NCBI RefSeq assembly: GCF_018619475.1
Contig: NZ_JAHFZG010000007.1
Location: 62,001 to 126,000, forward strand
DNA length: 64,000 nt
Direction: 5' to 3'
DNA from: Rhodomicrobium sp. Az07
GTDB lineage: Bacteria; Pseudomonadota; Alphaproteobacteria; Rhizobiales; Rhodomicrobiaceae
Shown here: in pieces, positions 27,057-35,247 of the stretch
Layout: each line of letters starts with the position of its first letter
Numbering within the stretch: the stretch's first letter is position 1
Translations under genes and position numbers: made by a program
The notes under the pieces: model-generated
The model's database searches: none
What the model was told of the DNA's origin: nothing
The model's input: the letters and a program-made list of their open reading frames with translations, nothing else

Positions 27057-27099
27057 TGTCAGTCTAGCTTGACAAGGCATGTGTCAAGCTATCCTTACT
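27057..27099 (-). promoter_or_regulatory. tandem PpsR/CrtJ-like operators (TGT-N12-ACA)
   Basis: TGTCA-N8-TGACA at 27057-27074 fits the TGT-N12-ACA consensus of the phototrophy repressor PpsR/CrtJ exactly. Seven bases further, 27082-27099 reads TGT-N12-ACT, a one-mismatch second site; paired sites 7-8 bases apart are a known PpsR arrangement. The two together also form a perfect 9-bp inverted repeat, AGCTTGACA-N7-TGTCAAGCT at 27066-27090. A TTGACA on the minus strand within it could be a -35 element. Assignment is by consensus only. Confidence 0.5.
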
Positions 27100-27118
27100 C
27101 CTACTGAATAGCAGCGTT

Positions 27119-27132
27119 CTGATCTGGATCAA
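27119..27132 (-). promoter_or_regulatory. FnrL/FNR-like box upstream of bchJ-hemN
   Basis: On the minus strand the site reads TTGAT-CCAG-ATCAG, nine of ten matches to the FNR consensus TTGAT-N4-ATCAA. It lies about 140 bases before the bchJ start and next to the PpsR-like sites. hemN of phototrophic alphaproteobacteria is a known FnrL target, so activation at low oxygen is likely. Confidence 0.5.
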
Positions 27133-27597
27133 GGTTTTTTCGAGAATAGTTTGAAACAGGGTGAGTCTTCAGCAGCCTCGCCTTACGGCACCGACGGTCT
27201 CAAGTCCGGGAAGCGTCCGTGAGGCTCCGGCGCGTTCTCTTCGTCCGAGCGGCAGCGCCCATTTCACCAGCCTCGTGCCGTAAATCAGACGCGGCACAAC
27301 GCTGTAAATTTCTGTTGTCGATCAGCTTTTCTGCGTCAAATCGAGTCCTATTAAACGCAGGCTGATCTAGCAATCGCGCATTTTCATTGCAAAATCAAGT
27401 ACGGCTTTGAGCCAGTGCGGGCCGACGCTGACCGGGAGGGCTTACCCCAAGCTGACGCCGGAGAATTGTCCGGTGCCTGACCTTAAGAATGCGGAAAGAA
27501 TGCGGACCCGCGCTCGGCGGGCTAAAATGACCGCAACCGGCCTGTTTCGACCTGGACCTCAGACCGCTGCGTCGAAGGGCGGGATTACGTTGCGTTG

Positions 27598-27810
27598 CTA
27601 TCGCGAAGCCTCTGAAACTTGCGTCTGGCGTGCAAGCCATTCGTCGACAGCCAGTTCGATGACCCCCTGCATATCCGTCCCTCTTGCCACCGCTGCGTCC
27701 CGCAAGCGTGCGGCGGTCGCGCGCGGCATCGAAAACGTCATGTTCGTATCCGTGTTTTCGAGCCTTCCTCGCGGCTTCGTCAAAAAATGACTTAAATTTC
27801 GCTTTCTCAT
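27598..27810 (-). CDS. small ribbon-helix-helix-like protein
   Basis: A protein of 70 residues whose middle, NTDTNMTFSMPRATAARLRD, reads like the strand-plus-helix start of a ribbon-helix-helix DNA-binding domain, followed by a second helix GVIELAVDEWLARQ. Such proteins are often antitoxins or small repressors. No toxin gene of suitable size adjoins it on either side, so it is either a solitary regulator or a remnant. A GAGGA site lies 6 bases before the ATG, which supports real translation. It stands between bchJ and the ATPase gene on the same strand. Confidence 0.5.
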   Translation of the reverse strand: MRKRNLSHFLTKPRGRLENTDTNMTFSMPRATAARLRDAAVARGTDMQGVIELAVDEWLARQTQVSEASR

Positions 27811-27911
27811 ATTGATCCTCGTCGTCGTTTCGTGGGCTTTACCGATTGCGGCCCAAGTAGTACCGCTCCAGCGTTGTTCCTTAACGACGAGTATATGCCC
27901 TTTTGCGCGCC

Positions 27912-30044
27912 TCAGTTCATCCTCGGATGGCGTGACGGCACCGGCAGGCTGCGCGGCGGTGCGATGCGGGCGGTCTCTCGCTTCGATGGCAGTCTGTTCG
28001 CGGCGAGCGCGCGCAAGAGGATGCCGATGGTGGTGCCGTTGTGAAGGAAGGCCGTCGCGATGGGCGACAGCCTGCCGAGAACGGCGAGCGCCATGATCGC
28101 GGAGTTGATGCCCACCGACGCGCGGAAATTCGAGCGGATGAGCTTCAGGGTCTCGCCGGAGAGGCCACGAAGCTTGGCGAGACCGTCGAGCCTGTCGTCG
28201 AGAAGCAGGATGTCGGCGGTCGCCCGCGCGATATCGGCGGCGCGCGGCATGGCGATGCCCACATGGGCGGCCATGAGCGCCGGGCCGTCGTTCACGCCGT
28301 CGCCGACGAATGCCACAACGCGGCCCTCCGCCTTCAGCGCTTCGATGATGCTCGCCTTGTCCTCCGGCTTCTGGTCGTGATAGACGCGGTCGAGTTCGAG
28401 GATCTGGCCGATCTGCTTCGCCTTCGCCTCGTGGTCGCCGGTGATCATGATGATCGACTTCACGCCGTTCTCGCGAAGCTGGCGCAGCACGGGCAGCGCT
28501 TCCTCGCGAAGCCGGTCGCGCAGACCGATGACGCCGATGAGCCGGCCTTCCGCCGACACGAACAGCATGGACTTGCCCGCTGCGGCCAGCCGCTCGATGA
28601 TCGCTTCCGCGCTCGCGAACGAAACGCCCTCATGCTCTTCGAGATAATGACGCGAGCCGATACGGATCGATTGCCCGTGGACATGCGAGCCGATGCCGTG
28701 GCCGACGAGAAAATCCACCTCTTCGTGACTGATATGCGCCAGACGGTGGCGGCGGGCGACGTCGACGACAGCGGCGGCAACGGGATGCGTTGTATGCTCG
28801 GCAAGCGAGGCGACAAGCGCGAGAAGAGCCTCGTCGTCGAGATCCGAGTCGGTCGGATGATGGATGTCCGTCACTTCGAGCGTGTTGTGCGTGAGCGTAC
28901 CCGTCTTGTCGAATACGACGGTATCGACGGTGCCGATCGTTTCGAGCGCGTGCCCGTTCTTGATGAGACAGCCCTCTTTCGCGGCGCGATACATGGCGGA
29001 CTTGAGCGCGATGGGCGTTCCGAATTTCACCGCGCAGGAATAGTCGACAAGAAACACCGATTCAAGCCGCCGCCAGTCGCCCGTCGCGGCGAAGACGCCA
29101 GCCCCCGAAGCGAGGGTTATGAACACGCGGCGATCGGCGAGGCGATGGCTCTCGCTCTGGATGCCGGTCGGATCGGTCAAGCCGTCGAGGATATAGCGCG
29201 AGATCCGCGCCGTGGTCGTGGTGTCGCCGACACGCTCGGCCACGATGACAAGACGGCCTTCGGTCACGACCGAACCGGACAGCACCTCGCCGCCCTCCTC
29301 ACGCGGGATCGGCAGGCTCTCACCCGTGACGGCGGACTGGTTCACCCAGGCATTGCCCGAGAGGACGACGCCGTCCACCGGAATGCGGTCGCCCGTATTG
29401 ACGACCACGCGCATGCCTTCGGTCACCTCGTCATAGGGGATAGTTCGAAGCGCGCCGTCGTCGGTCTCCACCGTGACAGCTTCCGGACGGGCCTTGAGAA
29501 GGTTGCGCAGCAGCGCGTCCGACCGTTTCGACGTGCTGGCCTCGATGTAACTGCCGAGGTCGAGCAGGAAACGGGTGAAGTTCGCGGTGCGCCAGTCCCG
29601 CCGGGTTGCGGGCAGCGTGATTGCGATGGCATCGAGCACCTCGACGGTGACGCCGCGATTGGCGAGCTTGCGCGCGCCGCGCACCACGACGGGCGCGACA
29701 TTCGCCGCCGAGACAAGCGCGCGCAGCGGCGGCGGCAGGATGAAACTCCCCAGAAGGATGCCGCCCGAAACAAACACATGACCGAGGTCGGGGCCTTCGT
29801 CCTCGCTTGCCGCCGGGACGGCGTCCAGCGGAGCGGGGTGGTTGACGGCGCTCAGGATGCCGAGGCGCGTGCGCCGGTCTCCGTCATGATGCACGACGAG
29901 GCTTTTCGCAGGCGCATTGAGGCGAACCGACGCGACACCCGGCAGCGTTTCGATGCTGGCCGCGATACGCTGCCCCATCGACGCGGCGTCGGCGAGCCGA
30001 AACCGCAGGCGTGTCGGCGTCTCGTGGACAATGCGAATCGTCAT
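27912..30044 (-). CDS. fezB: P1B-type metal ATPase, ferrosome (FezB)-like
   Basis: Metal-transporting P-type ATPase of 710 residues with a complete catalytic set: TGES in the actuator domain, DKTGTLT for phosphorylation, an HP motif in HTTHPVAAAV, and GDGVNDGPAL. It differs from copper, zinc and cobalt exporters: the N-terminal HMA-like domain has no CxxC but starts TPTRLRFRL with an RxRxR segment at residues 12-16, and the membrane metal site is SCA (in DYSCAVKFGTP) instead of CPC. These features resemble the P1B-6 ATPases (FezB) that load iron into ferrosome organelles. It is the last gene of a four-gene operon with small glycine/alanine-rich membrane proteins. The fez assignment is inference from these features and context. 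Confidence 0.72.
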   Translation of the reverse strand: MTIRIVHETPTRLRFRLADAASMGQRIAASIETLPGVASVRLNAPAKSLVVHHDGDRRTRLGILSAVNHPAPLDAVPAASEDEGPDLGHVFVSGGILLGSFILPPPLRALVSAANVAPVVVRGARKLANRGVTVEVLDAIAITLPATRRDWRTANFTRFLLDLGSYIEASTSKRSDALLRNLLKARPEAVTVETDDGALRTIPYDEVTEGMRVVVNTGDRIPVDGVVLSGNAWVNQSAVTGESLPIPREEGGEVLSGSVVTEGRLVIVAERVGDTTTTARISRYILDGLTDPTGIQSESHRLADRRVFITLASGAGVFAATGDWRRLESVFLVDYSCAVKFGTPIALKSAMYRAAKEGCLIKNGHALETIGTVDTVVFDKTGTLTHNTLEVTDIHHPTDSDLDDEALLALVASLAEHTTHPVAAAVVDVARRHRLAHISHEEVDFLVGHGIGSHVHGQSIRIGSRHYLEEHEGVSFASAEAIIERLAAAGKSMLFVSAEGRLIGVIGLRDRLREEALPVLRQLRENGVKSIIMITGDHEAKAKQIGQILELDRVYHDQKPEDKASIIEALKAEGRVVAFVGDGVNDGPALMAAHVGIAMPRAADIARATADILLLDDRLDGLAKLRGLSGETLKLIRSNFRASVGINSAIMALAVLGRLSPIATAFLHNGTTIGILLRALAANRLPSKRETARIAPPRSLPVPSRHPRMN

Positions 30045-30273
30045 GCGTCGTTTCCCCCGCCAAAGCGCTATGGCGCATTAAAATCTGACTACCCCCGGAG
30101 ACGCACTCGCAAGCAAGCCGAGGCGCTCGAACAGCACCCGCTATTTGTTTCCAGTAAGTCCGATTTTGCATTCGATCATGTGCGCCACCAGCGGGAGTAT
30201 CGAATGCGAAATCACGGCACGCGCAAGGCGCGAAGCTGGCTTTACCCTTCGCTCCGTGCGCTGCTGCCGAGGG
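30045..30273. other. gap inside the ferrosome-like operon
   Basis: About 230 bases separate the third small gene from the ATPase gene. No gene was recognised here. The gap could hold a secondary promoter for the ATPase. Confidence 0.4.
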
Positions 30274-30828
30274 CTATTGCTGGTGTCCGTCGGTATGAAT
30301 CTCGGCTTCCGCATCGCGGAACCGCTCCTTCACTTCTTCCACCCCGCCTTGAAGCGTCGACCAGAGCTTCACCGCCGCCCCGATAAGGTTTTTCTGCACC
30401 GTCTCGTTTGTCAGAAGATAGGTCAGGCCGGCGCCGATCACGACGCCCTTGACCAGCGCGTCGTTATGAATGTCGAAGCCCGACGAGAAAAAGCCGCTGT
30501 TCGCTTTCTGCTGGGCCTGAGCTTCCGCCTGGGGCGACGGCTGCGGACCATAACCGTAACCGTAAGGCTGGAAATGCGGGTGGTGGTGATGCCCGAACCA
30601 GGGATGAGGGCCGTAGACGGGAGCGGGACCGTACCAGCCCGGCGCCTGCGGCTGGCCGCCTTGTTCCTGCGGCTGCGGCTGCGGCTGCGCGGCAGGCCCC
30701 CAGCCCTGATGACCATAAGGCGCGCCATATCCCGCCGCCGGATAGCCCGGATACCATCCTTGCGGAGCCTGAGCCGTGTTCGGCCCCTGCGCGGAATACG
30801 TCTTGTTTTCGTTGTTGTGGTCGCTCAT
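30274..30828 (-). CDS. Pro/Gly/Tyr/Gln-rich protein with one amphipathic membrane helix, ferrosome-like operon
   Basis: A protein of 184 residues with two distinct halves. Residues 1-110 are low-complexity, rich in Pro, Gly, Tyr, Gln and His (for example WYPGYPAAGYGAPYGHQGW and HHHHPHFQPYGYGYG), which suggests a disordered or metal/protein-binding region. The rest, DALVKGVVIGAGLTYLLTN and NLIGAAVKLWSTLQGGVEEV, has one hydrophobic segment followed by a charged helix. An AGGAG site lies 6 bases before the ATG. It is the third gene of the operon. I recognise no family name; by position it would be a structural or accessory organelle protein. Confidence 0.75.
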   Translation of the reverse strand: MSDHNNENKTYSAQGPNTAQAPQGWYPGYPAAGYGAPYGHQGWGPAAQPQPQPQEQGGQPQAPGWYGPAPVYGPHPWFGHHHHPHFQPYGYGYGPQPSPQAEAQAQQKANSGFFSSGFDIHNDALVKGVVIGAGLTYLLTNETVQKNLIGAAVKLWSTLQGGVEEVKERFRDAEAEIHTDGHQQ

Positions 30829-30907
30829 GACTATCTCCTGCATGGTAGCCCGTCGACTGACGTCCGGGGCTCGATTTCCTGTGCGATGCGCGATCTCGTG
30901 CGCGATA

Positions 30908-31297
30908 TCAGACCGTCTTCGGGTTCGCCCCCTGTGTCGATGACGCGAGGATGATATCGTCGCCGGGCTTTTGCGAAGGCTTCCCCCGGTTGTCCGGTCG
31001 CGTCGGAGGCGACATGACCCAGGCCGCCGCCGCGGCGCCTGCGAGAAAGGACGCCACGCGCGAGAAACCGTGGCCGCCGATTGCCGCCGCGGCGGCGCCG
31101 CCGACTGCGGCCGCGATACCGGCTTTCGTCGCAGCGGCGAGCGTATCGGTCACCGCCTGCGGAGCCGACTTGTCTCCCTGCTGCGCGGCCGAAATGGACT
31201 GGCCCGCAACGATACCGCCGCTTATGAGGGCGCCGAAAGCTCCGAAGCGAAGTGCCGCATCCGCAGCCTCGCCGGAAAGATGGTGCTTGTGCGACAT
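30908..31297 (-). CDS. Gly/Ala-rich multi-pass membrane protein, ferrosome-like operon
   Basis: A protein of 129 residues dominated by small hydrophobic residues. Three segments could enter the membrane: FGAFGALISGGIVAGQS, AGIAAAVGGAAAAAIGG and VASFLAGAAAAAWVM. The first residues MSHKHHLSGEAADAA carry three histidines. Glycine-rich membrane segments like these occur in organelle-forming small proteins, but that is an analogy and I recognise no named family. An AAGGAG site stands 7 bases before the ATG. It lies 22 bases after the first gene and 80 bases before the third. Confidence 0.75.
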   Translation of the reverse strand: MSHKHHLSGEAADAALRFGAFGALISGGIVAGQSISAAQQGDKSAPQAVTDTLAAATKAGIAAAVGGAAAAAIGGHGFSRVASFLAGAAAAAWVMSPPTRPDNRGKPSQKPGDDIILASSTQGANPKTV

Positions 31298-31319
31298 TTT
31301 TTTCTCCTTGGGTATTTTC

Positions 31320-31619
31320 TTAATAGCGTCCGTTGGACCTCCGCAGTCCTTCGCCGTTCGTGAGCGGCGCATCCCCATCATCCTTCACAATCGTCAGCGC
31401 TTTCCTGTTCCGAACGGCCACCGCCACGAGCACGGCCGCCGCTCCGATGGCGGCACCCGTCCAGAAGCGGCGATCGGAGACGGTGGCACGATCGAGCAGG
31501 CCAACCTGAGCCATCGGATCGAAAAGCGAACCGTTTGAGCCATGCAGAAGCTGCTCGGCAACCTTGTCGCCGTGACGCATTGCGTGAAGCAGATTGGAAA
31601 GCGTGTCATCGTAGGACAT
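31320..31619 (-). CDS. small single-pass membrane protein, first gene of ferrosome-like operon
   Basis: A protein of 99 residues. The first 50 residues are soluble and helical (LSNLLHAMRHGDKVAEQLLH), a single membrane segment follows (FWTGAAIGAAAVLVAVAV, about residues 50-68), and the tail is charged. No family was recognised. A GGAG site precedes the ATG by 7 bases. It is the promoter-proximal gene of the operon, about 190 bases downstream (in transcription direction) of the iron control element-like palindrome. Confidence 0.72.
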   Translation of the reverse strand: MSYDDTLSNLLHAMRHGDKVAEQLLHGSNGSLFDPMAQVGLLDRATVSDRRFWTGAAIGAAAVLVAVAVRNRKALTIVKDDGDAPLTNGEGLRRSNGRY

Positions 31620-32422
31620 GATGGCTCCGGATATGATTTGCGCCGACGCCGCGGGGGAAGATACTGCACGAGGCTAAAGGTTCTCTTCCAAACACCGGTT
31701 AACGCAGGCCTCTTCGCTGAATTGTGCAACGCAAGCGTTAATAATATGCGCCCCCCTTATACAGCTACATAAGAACAAAACCAAAAGTCAATGCAGAATT
31801 AAATATTAAGACTAGAACTATTCTAATTATAGCGTTCTTTTATCGATAGGCTCCCCTGCCTGCTTCCAATTGCAAGCAACGGGCCGACTCCAAAGCACGT
31901 CGGCCGGCGTATACGGCGCAAGGTAACCGTTTCGCGCCATTGGTCGCGCGGTTTCGGATGTGGCGCCGTCGGCCGCTCCCGATCACCCGTCGCCGGGCAA
32001 GAGCGGCGGAAATTCCGTTCACGATTTCCGCGCCTCCGCCAAAAACGAGGCTAACCATTTGCGGTGGCGCCCTTCGAGTGTTACCACGCTTGAGAATGCG
32101 CTATGTCCCCGTTACACACACTCTTGAGTCGGCTCACCTGCGTCCGTCAGGAGCGCCGATCATGCGAGCAAGCCTATCGGGGCACCAGAGCCGTACCATT
32201 TATATGTGAGACGTGAGCTGATCCATGGCCAGCTTCCATCCCCTCAGCCTTGCCTTAGACATGACCGTCAAAATCCTTGAAACCAATCTGCGTCTTGCAG
32301 AAAGTTTCGCCACGATCATGAACGGGCGACGGAACCCCCGGGAAACGGCTGCGGCAGGCTCCCGCGAAGGACAATCTGGCGACGGCTCGGGCGCAGCCGC
32401 CGGCGAAAATCGGAGCAATGAA
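31620..32422. other. long intergenic region between the ferrosome-like operon and ppdK
   Basis: About 800 bases between divergent genes, including an A+T-rich stretch around 31780-31840 with an Irr-type palindrome. An open frame starts at 32225 and runs in phase into ppdK, but it adds 66 residues without family similarity and is not taken as coding. No RNA gene was recognised. Confidence 0.55.
31811..31827. promoter_or_regulatory. Irr-type iron control element (ICE-like palindrome)
   Basis: The 17-bp site has the perfect core TAGAA-CTA-TTCTA and fits the rhizobial Irr/ICE consensus TTTRGAAYNRTTCYAAA at every position but the outermost two on the left and one on the right. It lies in an A+T-rich stretch about 190 bases upstream of the ferrosome-like operon and about 600 bases upstream of ppdK. 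Control of the iron-related operon by Irr is the simplest reading. Confidence 0.6.
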
Positions 32423-35125
32423 ATGTCGGGCGCGCAAAAATTCGTTTACCGCTTTGGAGCCGGCAAGGCCGATGGCTCGGCCGAGATGCGCGAGCTTCTG
32501 GGCGGAAAGGGTGCCAATCTCGCGGAGATGTCGAATCTCGGCCTCCCGGTGCCGCCCGGCTTCACGATCACGACCGAGGTCTGCAACGCCTATTACGCGA
32601 ACGGCAAGCAGATGCCGGAAGGCCTCGTGGCTCAGGTCGATCAGTCGGTGCGCCATATCGGCGAGACTGTCGGCATGGTGCTCGGCGATGCCACGAACCC
32701 GCTTCTCGTTTCGGTGCGCTCGGGCAGCCGCGCGTCGATGCCCGGCATGATGGACACGATCCTCAATCTCGGCCTCAACGACGAGACGGTTGAAGGGCTC
32801 GCCGCCCGCTCCGGCGACCCCCGCTTCGCCTATGACAGCTACCGCCGCTTCATCCAGATGTATTCAAACGTCGTTCTCGACGTGAAGCACGAGAACTTCG
32901 AGGAAATCCTCGAACACTACAAGCATCAGAACGGCTACGACCTCGACACCGACATCACCGCCGAAGATTGGCGATCGCTGATCGAGCAATACAAGTCCGT
33001 GGTGGAGAGGAAGCTCGGCAAACCGTTCCCGCAGAACATCGAGGAGCAGCTCTGGGGCGCCATCTCGGCCGTTTTCGACAGCTGGCACAACGCCCGCGCC
33101 ATAAAATATCGTGAGTTGAACCACATCCCGGAAAGCTGGGGCACTGCCGTTAACGTTCAGGCCATGGTGTTCGGCAATCGCGGCGACACCAGCGCGACCG
33201 GCGTCGCCTTCACGCGCAACCCGTCCACCGGCGAGGCGCGGCTCTACGGCGAGTTTCTCGTGAACGCGCAGGGCGAGGACGTGGTGGCGGGTATCCGTAC
33301 ACCGCAGAACATCACCGAAGTCGCACGCGTCGAGGCCGGCAGCGACAAGCCCTCGCTCGAAACCGTGATGCCGGAGGCTTTCGATGAGTTCGTGGCGATC
33401 TGCCAGACGCTCGAAAACCATTATCGAGACATGCAGGACATCGAATTCACCATCCAGGAAGGCAAGCTCTGGATGCTGCAATGCCGTAACGGCAAGCGCA
33501 CGACGCCCGCCGCGCTCAAGATTGCCGTCGATATGGCGAACGAGGGCCTCATCAGCCGCGAGGACGCCATCGGCCGCATCGAGGCGGCGCAACTCGACCA
33601 GCTTCTGCATCCGACCATCGACCCCAAGGCGACGCGCAACATCCTCACCATCGGCCTGCCCGCCTCGCCGGGTGCGGCTTCGGGCGAAATCGTGTTCTCG
33701 CCTGACGACGCCGAGAAGCTGAAGGCGCTCGGCAAGAGCGTCATCCTCGTCCGCAACGAGACGAGCCCCGAAGACATCCACGGCATGCATGCGGCGGCAG
33801 GCATTCTCACCGCGCGCGGTGGCATGACGAGCCACGCGGCGGTGGTCGCGCGCGGCATGGGACGGCCTTGCGTGTCGGGGGCATCGGCGCTTCGCATCAA
33901 CGCCGAATTGAAGACCGTATCGGCCTCGGGCGTCACGCTCAAGGAAGGCGACATCATCACGGTCGACGGCTCGACCGGTCAGGTTATGGTGGGCGAAATC
34001 GCGATGCGCCAGCCGGAGCTTACGGGCGACTTCGCCAAGCTCATGGAATGGGCCGATGGCGTGCGCCGCATGAAGGTGCGCACCAACGCCGACACCCCGC
34101 GCGATGCCGAGCAGGCACGCAAGTTCGGCGCGGAGGGCATCGGCCTTTGCCGCACAGAGCACATGTTCTTCGACACCGACCGCATCATGGCGATGCGCGA
34201 GATGATCGTGGCGACCGATACCCAAGGCCGCCGCGCCGCGCTCGCGAAGATTTTGCCCATGCAGCGTCAGGACTTCATCGACCTGTTCGAGATCATGCAG
34301 GGCCTGCCGGTCACGATCCGGCTTCTCGACCCGCCGCTCCACGAGTTCCTGCCGCACGGCCACACGGAAATCACAGAGCTTGCGCAGTCGCTCGACATCG
34401 ATCCGGCGACGCTTCGCGCGCGCGTCAACCAGTTGACCGAGCAGAACCCGATGCTCGGCCATCGCGGCTGCCGCCTCGCGATCACCTATCCCGAAATCGC
34501 TGAAATGCAGGCGGCCGCCATCTTCGAGGCCGCCGTCGAAGCCGGGAAGCGTACCGGGAAGCCTGTCGTTCCGGAAATCATGGTGCCGCTGATCGCCACG
34601 AAGAAAGAACTCGACATCATCAAGGACATCATCGTCCGCGTGGCCAACGACGTCCAGCAGCACACCGGCACGAAGATCGACTATCAGGTCGGCACCATGA
34701 TCGAACTGCCGCGCGCCGCGCTTCGGGCGGGCGAGATCGCGGAAGCGGCGGAGTTCTTCTCCTTCGGCACGAACGACCTCACGCAGACGACCTACGGCAT
34801 CAGCCGCGACGATTCGGGCGCGTTCCTGGGCGATTATCTGAAGGCGGGCATCTACTCGGCCGATCCGTTCGTTTCGATCGACACGGTCGGCGTCGGCGAA
34901 CTCGTCAAGCTTGCGGCCGAGCGCGGGCGCGCCACGCGCGACGAGCTGAAGCTCGGGATCTGCGGCGAGCACGGCGGCGACCCCGCGTCCATCGCGTTTT
35001 GCGAGACCATCGGCCTCGACTATGTGTCCTGCTCGCCGTTCCGCGTGCCGGTGGCACGCCTGGCGGCCGCGCAGGCAGCCATCGCGAGCAAGAAGGCCGC
35101 AAACCGGAGCCTCGAAGACCGCTGA
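32423..35125 (+). CDS. ppdK: pyruvate phosphate dikinase
   Basis: Interconverts pyruvate, ATP and phosphate with phosphoenolpyruvate, AMP and pyrophosphate, linking C3 metabolism and gluconeogenesis. The 900-residue product has the N-terminal nucleotide-binding domain (GGKGANLAEMSNLGLPVPPG), the swivelling phosphohistidine domain with GGMTSHAAVVARGMG near residue 470, and the C-terminal PEP/pyruvate domain with GTNDLTQTTYGISRDDSG and GICGEHGGDPASI. The ATG at 32423 gives the family length and is preceded by GGAG; the longer upstream frame is rejected. meaB follows on the same strand. Confidence 0.96.
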   Translation: MSGAQKFVYRFGAGKADGSAEMRELLGGKGANLAEMSNLGLPVPPGFTITTEVCNAYYANGKQMPEGLVAQVDQSVRHIGETVGMVLGDATNPLLVSVRSGSRASMPGMMDTILNLGLNDETVEGLAARSGDPRFAYDSYRRFIQMYSNVVLDVKHENFEEILEHYKHQNGYDLDTDITAEDWRSLIEQYKSVVERKLGKPFPQNIEEQLWGAISAVFDSWHNARAIKYRELNHIPESWGTAVNVQAMVFGNRGDTSATGVAFTRNPSTGEARLYGEFLVNAQGEDVVAGIRTPQNITEVARVEAGSDKPSLETVMPEAFDEFVAICQTLENHYRDMQDIEFTIQEGKLWMLQCRNGKRTTPAALKIAVDMANEGLISREDAIGRIEAAQLDQLLHPTIDPKATRNILTIGLPASPGAASGEIVFSPDDAEKLKALGKSVILVRNETSPEDIHGMHAAAGILTARGGMTSHAAVVARGMGRPCVSGASALRINAELKTVSASGVTLKEGDIITVDGSTGQVMVGEIAMRQPELTGDFAKLMEWADGVRRMKVRTNADTPRDAEQARKFGAEGIGLCRTEHMFFDTDRIMAMREMIVATDTQGRRAALAKILPMQRQDFIDLFEIMQGLPVTIRLLDPPLHEFLPHGHTEITELAQSLDIDPATLRARVNQLTEQNPMLGHRGCRLAITYPEIAEMQAAAIFEAAVEAGKRTGKPVVPEIMVPLIATKKELDIIKDIIVRVANDVQQHTGTKIDYQVGTMIELPRAALRAGEIAEAAEFFSFGTNDLTQTTYGISRDDSGAFLGDYLKAGIYSADPFVSIDTVGVGELVKLAAERGRATRDELKLGICGEHGGDPASIAFCETIGLDYVSCSPFRVPVARLAAAQAAIASKKAANRSLEDR

Positions 35126-35247
35126 CCGAAAAAAGCCCGCGCTTGCTCTTTCGGCCAATGGACGATGGGACAGCGCGGGAGTTAACTCGGTAGCGGACGA
35201 GCGCTGATCGGCGCACGCTAACGCAAAATACTTCGCCGGACGAGCGC

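Larger units (their letters stand above)
27051..27597. other. regulatory and intergenic region upstream of bchJ
   Basis: About 550 bases without a convincing gene. The first 85 bases hold FnrL-like and PpsR/CrtJ-like sites that would serve bchJ-hemN. In the remaining 460 bases I see no RNA gene or repeat. Confidence 0.6.

Noticed and set aside
28041-30386. A 781-residue open frame opposite the P1B ATPase gene.
   Set aside because: The ATPase carries all catalytic motifs on the other strand; this frame has none and is a composition artefact.
32225-32422. A 66-residue N-terminal extension of pyruvate phosphate dikinase.
   Set aside because: It has no similarity to the family, and a start with a ribosome site at 32423 gives the usual length.
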